Positions 7,054 to 13,512 of a stretch of 13,634 nucleotides of DNA are shown piece after piece. This DNA comes from Timburyella sp030842085 (GTDB lineage: Bacteria; Bacillota; Clostridia; Oscillospirales; Acutalibacteraceae). The DNA is taken from positions 1 through 13,634 of the forward strand of contig JAUUSE010000048.1 in the NCBI GenBank assembly GCA_030842085.1, read 5' to 3'. The first letter of the stretch is position 1, and every line of letters starts with the position of its first letter. Below the pieces are notes generated by a model that searched no databases, had not been told where the DNA came from, and was given only the letters and a program-made list of their open reading frames with translations. The position numbers and the translations under genes were made by a program.

Positions 7054-9366
7054 CTGGCAGACGGTAAAATTACATATGAACTTGTTCTTGACAACAATAA
7101 TATAAGTAAAGATATATCGCGTGTGGAAAACCAAATCAAGTCGTCTGCAAAAAATGCAAGTAATGCGGTAAGCAAAAGTGCCGCTGACTCAAAATTAAGT
7201 ATAAAAAATACTATTGAGACAACTAACGATTTATCAAATTCATTATCAAATGTTGGTGATGCTGCGACAGATGCGTTTGGGAAAATTGAGTCGTCATCAG
7301 GTGCGCTGGGAGATGTAACATCATCGTTATCTAATATTGGCTCAATTGGTTCTATAGGACTGGCCGATATAGGAAAAGCAGCAGTAAATCTTGGCTCAAA
7401 AGCCGTTTCATCTGTTATTTCTATTGACAGCGCTATGAATCAGTTCGCTGCATCTACAGGCACTTCAAAAGATGAGCTTAGCGCTTATGAGGAAACGCTA
7501 AAAGATATATACGGTAATAATTACGGCGAATCGTTTGAAGATATTGCAAAAGCAATGGCAACAATCAACCAGCAAATGGGGGATATGGACCAGAGCAGCC
7601 TGCAAAGTCTTACAGAATCGGCATTTACCCTGCGCGACACATTTGGATATGATATTGAAGAAACTGTAAGCGCGGCAAACGCAATGATGACACAATTCGG
7701 AATAAGTGGCGACGAAGCAATGAATCTTATTGCGGCCGGAGCACAAAACGGACTCGACTATTCTGGTGAGATGCTTGATAGTATTTCCGAATATTCTTCT
7801 CAATTTGCAAAAGCGGGACTCGACGCAAATGACATGTTTGCCATTATGCAATCCGGCGCTGAAACCGGCGCAGGGAGTCTTGATAAAGTTGGCGAGGCCG
7901 TAAAAGAGCTGGTGACAAATGTTGTTGACGGCTCAGATACAACTAAGGCGGGCTTTGAAGCGATAGGGCTTAATGCAGACGAAATGTCAAACAAATTTGC
8001 CCAGGGTGGCGATGCCGCAAGAGAAGCATTTAATCAAACAGTACAGGCGTTGGCAAGCATGGAAGACCCTCTTGCACAAAACCAGGCTGCTTTAAATCTT
8101 TTCGGCACACAGTTTGAGGATTTAGGTCCTAATGTCGTCACACAATTAGCCAGCATTGGCGATGCTGCTTATGCAACGGGTGAAGAGCTCAACGCCATGA
8201 AAGATGTTAAATATGACGACCTTGGCTCAATGTTTGATGAACTCAAACGCAGCTTAGAACTGTTGCTTGTACCATTGGGAGAAGCGTTAATTCCATTATT
8301 TGACTCTCTTATGGAAGCATTAGGGCCTCTTATTGAAGTACTTGGCCAAACTCTCACGCCTATTTTTGAACAAATAGGTGAAATCCTTATTGTCCTTTCT
8401 GAACCGTTAGGTCAGCTCATCGAATTTTTAGGCCAAATATTAGGTATAGCACTGCAAATTGTCGCGGAGGCTTTGGGCCCGATACTTGATTTAGTGATAC
8501 AGCTTTTAGAGCCGCTTATGCAGCTTCTTGATGGATTGCTTACGCCACTTATGGATATGTTCAATGCAATACTGGATCCGCTGCTATCATTAATTCAAGC
8601 TGCATTACAGCCAATATTAAGCTTGGTATCCGCTCTTATAGAGCCGTTGATGTCTTTAGTTGAGGCAATTTTGCCGCCAATACAAGAGTTGTTTGCTGCA
8701 CTTACTCCCATTTTGCAGACGCTGTTTTCTGCACTTGAGCCATTACTTGACGGAGTTGCATACTTTGCAAGCTTGCTTGGTGAAGTATTAGGTCCCGTCA
8801 TTGAACTGGTTGGAGAACTGATTGGCGATAGTCTTGGCAGAGCTTTTGATAACATTATGGGAATTTTAGATAGTGTTATGGATATTTTTAGTGGGGTTAT
8901 CGACTTTATAACAGGAATATTCAGCGGCAACTGGGAGAAAGCATGGAACGGTATTGTCGGTATATTTAAGGGGATTTTCAACCTTATACCTACAATTGTT
9001 GAGGGCATAATAAACGGTGCGATAGGAATTATAAACGGTATTATAAGTGGAATCAATGCACTTACAGGTTTAATAGGCATTCCCGAAATACCCAAAATAC
9101 CTAACGTATCATTACCGCGCTTTCATGTCGGCGGTATTGTTGATTTTAAAGCCGGAGAGGGTCTCGCCCTGCTTAAATCCGGCGAAATGGTGCTCACTCA
9201 GCGACAGCAGGCCGAACTATTCGCTATGGCTAACGGCATGGGTATTAACTCGAACAGTGCAGTAATCGTTGTAAATTCTCCCGTCTATCTTGATGGCAGA
9301 GAAATTACTTCTAATGTTACAAAGCACCAATACAGCGACGTAATGGCAAAGAGGTATAAAGGATGA
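7054..9366 (+). CDS. Tape measure protein
   Basis: About 770 residues; it sets tail length and fills the tube lumen. The N-terminal 130 residues are Ser/Ala/Asn-rich and helical. A TMP core follows (SAMNQFAASTGTSKDELSAYEETLKDIYG, about 130-160, and repeated INQQMG/FGISGDEA-type segments). A hydrophobic region of hendecad repeats with proline (about 410-570, numbered from 7045) comes next, then membrane-like and glycine-rich segments (FNLIPTIVEGIINGAIGIINGIISG) and a C-terminal domain with FHVGGIVDFKAGEGLALLKSGEMVLT. By the usual 0.15 nm per residue it predicts a tail near 115 nm. The start is not ATG. GTG 7045 has no ribosome-binding site at a workable distance, whereas CTG 7054 follows GAGGTG (7042-7047) at proper spacing and gives MADGKITYELVLD, the usual family start. 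Confidence 0.9.
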   Translation: MADGKITYELVLDNNNISKDISRVENQIKSSAKNASNAVSKSAADSKLSIKNTIETTNDLSNSLSNVGDAATDAFGKIESSSGALGDVTSSLSNIGSIGSIGLADIGKAAVNLGSKAVSSVISIDSAMNQFAASTGTSKDELSAYEETLKDIYGNNYGESFEDIAKAMATINQQMGDMDQSSLQSLTESAFTLRDTFGYDIEETVSAANAMMTQFGISGDEAMNLIAAGAQNGLDYSGEMLDSISEYSSQFAKAGLDANDMFAIMQSGAETGAGSLDKVGEAVKELVTNVVDGSDTTKAGFEAIGLNADEMSNKFAQGGDAAREAFNQTVQALASMEDPLAQNQAALNLFGTQFEDLGPNVVTQLASIGDAAYATGEELNAMKDVKYDDLGSMFDELKRSLELLLVPLGEALIPLFDSLMEALGPLIEVLGQTLTPIFEQIGEILIVLSEPLGQLIEFLGQILGIALQIVAEALGPILDLVIQLLEPLMQLLDGLLTPLMDMFNAILDPLLSLIQAALQPILSLVSALIEPLMSLVEAILPPIQELFAALTPILQTLFSALEPLLDGVAYFASLLGEVLGPVIELVGELIGDSLGRAFDNIMGILDSVMDIFSGVIDFITGIFSGNWEKAWNGIVGIFKGIFNLIPTIVEGIINGAIGIINGIISGINALTGLIGIPEIPKIPNVSLPRFHVGGIVDFKAGEGLALLKSGEMVLTQRQQAELFAMANGMGINSNSAVIVVNSPVYLDGREITSNVTKHQYSDVMAKRYKG
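8272..8750 (+). repeat. 11-residue proline hendecad repeats in the tape measure gene
   Basis: Within the tape measure gene, prolines recur every 11 residues (33 bp) in the pattern P(L/I)xxLxxxLLx. Examples are PILDLVIQLLE, PLMQLLDGLLT, PLMDMFNAILD, PLLSLIQAALQ and PILSLVSALIE. Eight or more units are in exact register, with a 15- and a 25-residue interruption near the start and one 10-residue unit near the end. The DNA copies differ, so this is an old amino-acid repeat and not a recent tandem duplication. Confidence 0.8.
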
Positions 9367-11324
9367 ATGTATATCTTAACGGTAATTTAAGAAATGATAT
9401 ATTAATACAGACAGGCGGTAGCCTTGAGCAGAATGAAGCGCATGTTACATCGTCAAATCTTACTGTTTCTATTCCGACTAATGCTGATGATATTTCTGCC
9501 GGAGATTATATATCCCTACAGGAAAATAATCGCATTGTATTTGCCGGTACAATAATCGAAGCTGCTCAGCAGGTGCTTGAAAATATTAATTTATCTTACA
9601 AAATATATAATCTGACACTGACCAATAATTCAGATTATATTGCAAATATTTTTGTAGACATGACATTTCCTTCTGGTGCAAGCGTTACACAGATACTGTT
9701 AGGTAATCAGCCCACAGACGAGTGGTATAATCCAGATTTAGGGACGTTTCAAGGAATCATCCCAGTGCGTGTGGAACAGGAAGACATCACGGTTGGTGAA
9801 ATAGATGATTTTACAACCGTTACTCTTGAAAGTCCTGCATATCTTTGGGGGCAAACAGTGTCAAGTGTAATAGACCAACTGGCAGATGTAAGCGACGCTT
9901 GGTGGGAAATCACAAATAATAAGGTATTTAATATGCGATATTCCACTGCACGGGAAAATGCTCCCATAAACATTAACAATGCTGCTGACGTTTATAACGT
10001 ACAGGTTACCAGAGATGCATATACAATGTACTCTGCTGTTCGTGTTGTAGGCGGTGAGGGCAAAAGCCAATATCAGTCGTTTAATATTACGACGGATGGT
10101 CCAACCGGGTTAAGGTTTGAGCGCACATCTCCCACAATTATAACGAGTAAGTATCCATTATACTCAATTAATACTATTGTACAGCAGGCAGACGGCGGAC
10201 AGCCGACTACTCTGAAAGCGGGAGTAAAGGGACTTAACGATGATGACCCAGAGTATGCCGTACTTTATACTTACGGCGGATATGAAATAGAGTGTAAAGA
10301 TGGATATTCCTACCTTGACCTTATGTCGCAGGGAGGATACATACAGGTAAATGGATATTTGCAAATCCAGATATATGCTCGAATGGTAGACAGCGATTTG
10401 ACAGAACAAATCAAGCAGCAGCGCGGGGGAAGCGGTATAATTGAATACCTACTTGAGGACGATACAATAACGGACTTTGCCGATGCTACGACTGCAGCAG
10501 AATCTTTTTTGCGCACGTCTGCGCAACCGGCATTTACTATAAGTTTTACAACAAAGATTCCGGGGTGGTCTGTGGGACAGCTTTTAGCGGTTGAATTGCC
10601 TTATTTTAATATATCGGGAATATTTCAGGTTTCTTCTGTCTCTGCGTCAAGCCTTACATCCAGTAATGGTACAACAATTTGGGAATATTCCGTAGAAGCT
10701 TCTACAATTCCATATCGTGACCCAACAAAAGCGTTGTTTTATCAGCGAAAGACTATTACATTTGAGCTTGACGGCTCGTTGCCTGCCGCAGACGGACAAT
10801 ATCTAAATAATAACGTTCAGATACAAACAAGCATTAATGCATATATTATAAATCCCGCCACGTGGCAAACTGTTGAAACAACTTGTTCATCATGGCAGGT
10901 ATTTCAAACTAAATATCCGACATGGCTGGCATTAGAAGGTGCAGAAAGGAGTTGGAGCTATTTGGGAAATTATCTTACCGATTACGCCAAAAGTAAATTA
11001 TTAAAAATACTGCAGGGCGAGGGAGAAGCGGGGGACCTGTCAAATCTTAATTTGACGGCGAATCTTTACTTTACTACTCAAGAAAGTAATACATTTAATA
11101 TTGAGACAAGCGGCATTACTACTCCCACAAACAATGCGATAACGGCATCATATTATTTGCTGCCCGACCAATTGCAGGAATTGATAACAGGATTAGGCAT
11201 ATATTATGCAAATAATATCGCAAACCCTAAAATATTAACCGCTCCTGTAAGCATTGATAGAAGCCCAACAAATCCAGAGGGACAGTATTCTCTTACTATT
11301 TCAGTTAAGCATTCAATTATATAG
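9363..11324 (+). CDS. Large baseplate/hub or tail-tip protein
   Basis: The product has 653 residues and is mostly beta, with few charged helices. The N-terminus (MNVYLNGNLRNDILIQTGGSLEQN, then SIPTNADDISAGDYISLQENNRIVFAGTI) resembles the first domain of siphovirus and Mu-like hub proteins, which are trimeric rings that close the tail tip. Downstream regions (VRVVGG...; FTTKIPGWSVGQLLAVELPYFNISGIFQVSSVSAS) suit the tower/hub barrel. The C-terminal ~200 residues are probably a separate domain, including SWQVFQTKYPTWLALEGAERSW. ATG 9363 overlaps the tape measure stop (ATGA) with GAGG at 9351-9354. Tail operons of this kind commonly have a Dit gene between tape measure and hub; none is seen here. 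Confidence in a tail-tip role is high, in the exact sub-family low. Confidence 0.7.
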   Translation: MNVYLNGNLRNDILIQTGGSLEQNEAHVTSSNLTVSIPTNADDISAGDYISLQENNRIVFAGTIIEAAQQVLENINLSYKIYNLTLTNNSDYIANIFVDMTFPSGASVTQILLGNQPTDEWYNPDLGTFQGIIPVRVEQEDITVGEIDDFTTVTLESPAYLWGQTVSSVIDQLADVSDAWWEITNNKVFNMRYSTARENAPININNAADVYNVQVTRDAYTMYSAVRVVGGEGKSQYQSFNITTDGPTGLRFERTSPTIITSKYPLYSINTIVQQADGGQPTTLKAGVKGLNDDDPEYAVLYTYGGYEIECKDGYSYLDLMSQGGYIQVNGYLQIQIYARMVDSDLTEQIKQQRGGSGIIEYLLEDDTITDFADATTAAESFLRTSAQPAFTISFTTKIPGWSVGQLLAVELPYFNISGIFQVSSVSASSLTSSNGTTIWEYSVEASTIPYRDPTKALFYQRKTITFELDGSLPAADGQYLNNNVQIQTSINAYIINPATWQTVETTCSSWQVFQTKYPTWLALEGAERSWSYLGNYLTDYAKSKLLKILQGEGEAGDLSNLNLTANLYFTTQESNTFNIETSGITTPTNNAITASYYLLPDQLQELITGLGIYYANNIANPKILTAPVSIDRSPTNPEGQYSLTISVKHSII

Positions 11325-11332
11325 GAGGAAAA

Positions 11333-11965
11333 ATGGCAACAACAAATCTAAATTTACCGCAATGGGAATTGAGCGACCCGATATTAATGGAAGAATTTAA
11401 CAACGCTTTCCAGAGCATTGACCAGTTTGCTGGAACAATTAATCAGACGGTTGCAGAAATTAATCAGCTAACTCTTCTCTGGGAGGGTTCTTTCTCGTTT
11501 GGAAATCCGATTACATTATCAGAATCAGCATTTAATTTTATACAGCTGCTAATATCGACAAGCGATGGAATAACTTTAATAGGTGCTATGCCACCGACAA
11601 CAGACAATTCTTTTAATTTTACCGCTATAGCCGCCGGTTCTTTTGCAGGAGCAGCAGCTTCTATTTATGGTTTTTCTTCTACGCTGTTAGAAAACGGTCT
11701 TAAGTTGAATTCACCATTTTGCTATTCACAAGAAATTGGTTCAAGTGCAAATAGTCCTAAAACCCCAACCGCAATATATGGAGTTGGACGCAGAAACATT
11801 ACTATTGATCCAGTGACATTACATAATATAACGGCGGCAACACATTTAAATATGGCGGTAGACGGTAATAACACACAGGTAGTCGATGCATCATCTTCAC
11901 TTGAAGAACATATAGCGAACTTGGCAGCACATCAAAATCTCATAATCGACGGCAATGAAAATTAA
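11333..11965 (+). CDS. Tail-tip/fibre protein with NLPQW N-terminus
   Basis: The product has 210 residues. The N-terminus TTNLNLPQWELSDPILMEEFNNAFQSID is the attachment-type start often found in gut-phage tail proteins, with a helical stretch to about residue 45. Residues about 49-153 form a beta-rich domain (LWEGSFSFGN..., LSESAFNFIQLLI..., ending AIYGVGRR) that is paralogous to the domain of the next gene. The C-terminus (DASSSLEEHIANLAAHQNLIIDGN) resembles a linker for binding a further fibre. AGGAGG is 4 nt before ATG 11333. It probably contributes to receptor recognition at the tail tip, but the target is unknown. Confidence 0.7.
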   Translation: MATTNLNLPQWELSDPILMEEFNNAFQSIDQFAGTINQTVAEINQLTLLWEGSFSFGNPITLSESAFNFIQLLISTSDGITLIGAMPPTTDNSFNFTAIAAGSFAGAAASIYGFSSTLLENGLKLNSPFCYSQEIGSSANSPKTPTAIYGVGRRNITIDPVTLHNITAATHLNMAVDGNNTQVVDASSSLEEHIANLAAHQNLIIDGNEN

Positions 11966-11978
11966 AGGGGTGTAAGCA

Positions 11979-12461
11979 ATGGCAAAAATACAAATTAAAC
12001 GCGGAGAAAAATCAAGCCTACAAAACTTATCGCTTGGCGAGCCTTACCTTGCAACTGATACCGACGAGATTTTTATAGGGGGTAATGACGGAAATCTCCA
12101 GATACCTATTATGGGAGATGATTTGACAACTCTTTTTACCGGAACATTATCTGATATGACCTACGCACAGCTATCAGAATCAGCGTATAATTTCCTATTT
12201 CTTGTTGTAAAACCAAGCAGCGGCCCAAATGTTTTAATGCCGGTTTTGCCGGATGCTACATCTGTCGCCGGCACTGTAAGCGTATACACAGCAGAGGCTT
12301 ATGATACATATATGTTTCAGGCAACTATATATGATAACGGAGATATGCTCGTCGATAACAGGAATATGAAATTTACAACAATACTTGGAAATCCTGCATC
12401 TGTAACCGGTAGTTCATTTACTATAACCAACATATACGGTATATGCCGTATATCATCATAG
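11979..12461 (+). CDS. Tail-tip protein, Mtd_N-like start plus paralogous beta domain
   Basis: The product has 160 residues. Residues 1-46 (AKIQIKRGEKSSLQNLSLGEPYLATDTDEIFIGGNDGN) match the small N-terminal fold of the major-tropism-determinant type, seen at the base of many phage receptor-binding proteins. Residues about 51-158 (LFTGTLSDMTYAQLSESAYNFLFLVV..., ending NIYGICR) align with the second domain of the preceding protein: LSESA(F/Y)NF and IYG(V/I) are shared at matching positions. It follows that gene by 13 bp with GGGGTG before ATG 11979, and ends at the ribosome-binding site of the next gene. A receptor-binding role is inferred. Confidence 0.68.
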   Translation: MAKIQIKRGEKSSLQNLSLGEPYLATDTDEIFIGGNDGNLQIPIMGDDLTTLFTGTLSDMTYAQLSESAYNFLFLVVKPSSGPNVLMPVLPDATSVAGTVSVYTAEAYDTYMFQATIYDNGDMLVDNRNMKFTTILGNPASVTGSSFTITNIYGICRISS

Positions 12462-12473
12462 GAGGCGGTAATT

Positions 12474-12785
12474 ATCACTATTTACGAATGGCTGTGCCTT
12501 TTAAGTGTGCCAACAATAGTTGCCGGCATAGTTAAGCTTATCATTTACTATGCGCGTCGTACATCTAAAAAGGAATACTCGGTGCGCAAGGGCATACAGG
12601 CGCTGCTGAGAAGCCAGATGATAAGCGAGTATAACAAATGGAGCGAGCGCGGTTATGCACCGATATATGCGCGGGAGAGCTTTGAAAATTGTTGGCAGCA
12701 ATATCATGCATTAGGCGCTAACGGCGTTATGGATGATATTCATGAACGCTTTTTAGCATTACCTACAATAGAACAGGAGGAATAA
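12474..12785 (+). CDS. Small phage membrane protein upstream of holin, non-AUG start
   Basis: About 103 residues. An N-terminal membrane segment (EWLCLLSVPTIVAGIVKLIIYYARR) is followed by a soluble helical part: GIQALLRSQMISEYNKWSERGYAPI, then YHALGANGVMDDIHERFLALP. The second part is typical of a widespread uncharacterised phage protein found just before the holin in Clostridial prophages. No ATG or TTG exists at the N-terminus. GTG 12507 would cut into the membrane segment and has no ribosome-binding site. GGAGG (12461-12465) lies 8 nt before ATC 12474, giving MTIYEWLCLL; ATT 12471 is another option. So either a rare AUC/AUU start is used or the start codon was lost. It probably assists lysis at the membrane. 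Confidence 0.72.
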   Translation: MTIYEWLCLLSVPTIVAGIVKLIIYYARRTSKKEYSVRKGIQALLRSQMISEYNKWSERGYAPIYARESFENCWQQYHALGANGVMDDIHERFLALPTIEQEE

Positions 12786-12787
12786 CA

Positions 12788-13072
12788 ATGTCAAGCATAA
12801 AGACAGACACGATAATAAGGACAGTGGTGTTAGGCATATCGCTGATAAATCAGATAATAGTAATGTGCGGGTTAAATCCGCTGCCCTTTGCCGACGATGA
12901 GATATACGCTTTCGTATCAACTCTCGTTACCGTCGCCGTATCTATTTGGAGCTGGTGGAAAAACAACTCCCTGACCAAATCGGCGCAGGCAGCAGATGAG
13001 GTCAAGGATGCCATTAAGGCCGGCAATATTACTGCAGAACAGGCAGAGAATCTCGCAAATGGAAAAGAATAA
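12788..13072 (+). CDS. Holin, phi LC3 family
   Basis: The product has 94 residues with two membrane helices (about 11-29 and 39-57) separated by a short polar turn with LPFADDEIYA, the SWSWWKNNS stretch after helix 2, and a charged C-terminal tail (AADEVKDAIKAGNITAEQAENL). This is the phi LC3-type holin layout. Holins form lesions in the cytoplasmic membrane so that the endolysin can reach the peptidoglycan. AGGAGG precedes ATG 12788. It sits between the small membrane protein and the amidase gene, though an unusual RNA and toxin-like locus lies between holin and endolysin. Confidence 0.9.
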   Translation: MSSIKTDTIIRTVVLGISLINQIIVMCGLNPLPFADDEIYAFVSTLVTVAVSIWSWWKNNSLTKSAQAADEVKDAIKAGNITAEQAENLANGKE

Positions 13073-13085
13073 ATTAACATTTTAA

Positions 13086-13114
13086 TTGTAAAATTATCCT
13101 GTGTACTGTATAAT
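13086..13114 (+). promoter_or_regulatory. Promoter of the toxin-like mRNA
   Basis: TTGTAA (13086-13091), a 17-bp spacer and TATAAT (13109-13114) form a good sigma-A promoter ahead of the 25-codon peptide. An imperfect inverted repeat brackets the -10 box: TATCCT and TGTAC (13095-13106) face GTACA and AGGATA (13118-13129), 11 of 12 pairs. This could be an operator or an RNA/DNA structural element. It lies about 15 bp past the holin stop. Confidence 0.72.
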
Positions 13115-13149
13115 AATGTACAGAGGATAGTGTAAAAAGGGCGGTTGGT

Positions 13150-13205
13150 CCACTCCTAAAAATCACTCTTTCAGTCGAGTAACTGATTTGTAGTGAAAGG
13201 AGTGG
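13150..13205 (+). promoter_or_regulatory. 5'-leader hairpin hiding the toxin ribosome-binding site
   Basis: CCACTCCT (13150-13157) is perfectly complementary to AGGAGTGG (13198-13205). The latter contains the ribosome-binding site (AAAGGAG) of the ATG at 13210. Inside lie CACT/AGTG (13164-13167 with 13192-13195) and TCAGT/ACTGA (13171-13175 with 13182-13186), so the whole leader folds into one nested stem-loop. Translation would be low unless the stem opens. Such locked messages are typical of type I toxins. Confidence 0.8.
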
Positions 13206-13209
13206 TTTT

Positions 13210-13287
13210 ATGGAACTTATGACCCTGATTACGGTTATGATAATCATAATTGCAATTCAGGATATAATTAAGAACATAAAAAAATAA
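13210..13287 (+). CDS. 25-residue hydrophobic peptide, candidate type I toxin
   Basis: The frame encodes MELMTLITVMIIIIAI followed by QDIIKNIKK: a single membrane-spanning helix with a short basic C-terminus. That is the shape of holin-like, Fst-type and TxpA-type type I toxins of Firmicutes, which insert into the membrane. It has its own promoter, a ribosome-binding site (AAAGGAG) sequestered by a leader hairpin, and a 3' terminator shared with a convergent antisense RNA promoter. It lies between holin and endolysin, so a lysis role is also possible. Length and composition fit the putative holin-like toxin class, but I cannot confirm family membership from so short a peptide. Confidence 0.72.
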   Translation: MELMTLITVMIIIIAIQDIIKNIKK

Positions 13288-13364
13288 TCCGCCCCACTCC
13301 AAAGGTAGCGGATTATTTTCTGTCTATCTAAGGACTAAACCGTCTTTTATACGGTCACTATCCT
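13275..13364 (-). ncRNA. Candidate antisense antitoxin RNA
   Basis: A promoter on the minus strand (13370-13397) would start an RNA near 13363-13364 that runs back across the 3' end of the peptide message and ends at the shared terminator, about 85-95 nt in all. Predicted parts are a 5' end AGGATAGTG, a small hairpin (13339-13343 with 13351-13355) and the terminator stem whose loop carries GGAGTGG. It is fully complementary to the message's 3' end and last codons. Ends are estimates. Confidence 0.7.
13281..13319. terminator. Bidirectional terminator shared by toxin mRNA and antisense RNA
   Basis: A perfect 12-bp stem (13281-13292 with 13308-13319, AATAATCCGC/GCGGATTATT core) has a 15-nt loop. 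A run of T follows on each strand: TTTT on plus, TTTTTTT on minus. It overlaps the peptide stop codon. The loop contains CCACTCC (13294-13300), a repeat of the leader segment at 13150-13156 that masks the ribosome-binding site. Confidence 0.85.
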
Positions 13365-13369
13365 CTTTT

Positions 13370-13397
13370 ATTATACTCATATAAAGGAAAAAGTCAA
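13370..13397 (-). promoter_or_regulatory. Antisense RNA promoter
   Basis: On the minus strand, TTGACT (13392-13397), a 16-bp spacer and TATAAT (13370-13375) make a near-consensus promoter, stronger than that of the toxin message, as expected for an antitoxin RNA. The only downstream target is the convergent peptide gene. Confidence 0.82.
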
Positions 13398-13412
13398 GTG
13401 ATAAGACACATT

Positions 13413-13497
13413 TAGGTTATTGGCAAGGCGGTGTATCCTGTATCTCAGGTACCCATATCTGGGTGCGTCGGGAACCATTTCCGACCTCAATAACCTA
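13413..13497. ncRNA. Four-stem structured RNA-like element of unknown identity
   Basis: A perfect 10-bp closing stem (13413-13422 with 13488-13497) encloses three local hairpins: CCTG/CAGG (13437-13440 with 13446-13449), ACCCA/TGGGT (13451-13455 with 13460-13464) and GTCGGGAA/TTTCCGAC (13467-13474 with 13478-13485, one G-U pair on the plus strand). Together they form a cloverleaf-like four-way junction, GC-rich against AT-rich flanks. It is not a tRNA: the stem is too long and there is no anticodon or T-loop. No clear promoter or T-tract fixes the strand. I do not recognise it as a known riboswitch or ribozyme. It lies upstream of the endolysin and may act in its leader. Confidence 0.6.
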
Positions 13498-13512
13498 TTG
13501 TATATTATTTCC

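Noticed and set aside
8595..9095. Long minus-strand open frame opposite the tape measure gene
   Set aside because: It mirrors the repetitive, hydrophobic tape measure codons, has no ribosome-binding site or family features, and lies wholly within a well-supported gene.
11979..12461. Diversity-generating retroelement target, suggested by the Mtd-like N-terminus
   Set aside because: No reverse transcriptase, template repeat or adenine-biased variable repeat is visible in the window.
13413..13497. tRNA or tRNA-like gene
   Set aside because: The outer stem is 10 bp, there is no 7-nt anticodon loop and no T-loop consensus, and the hairpins are too short to match tRNA arms.
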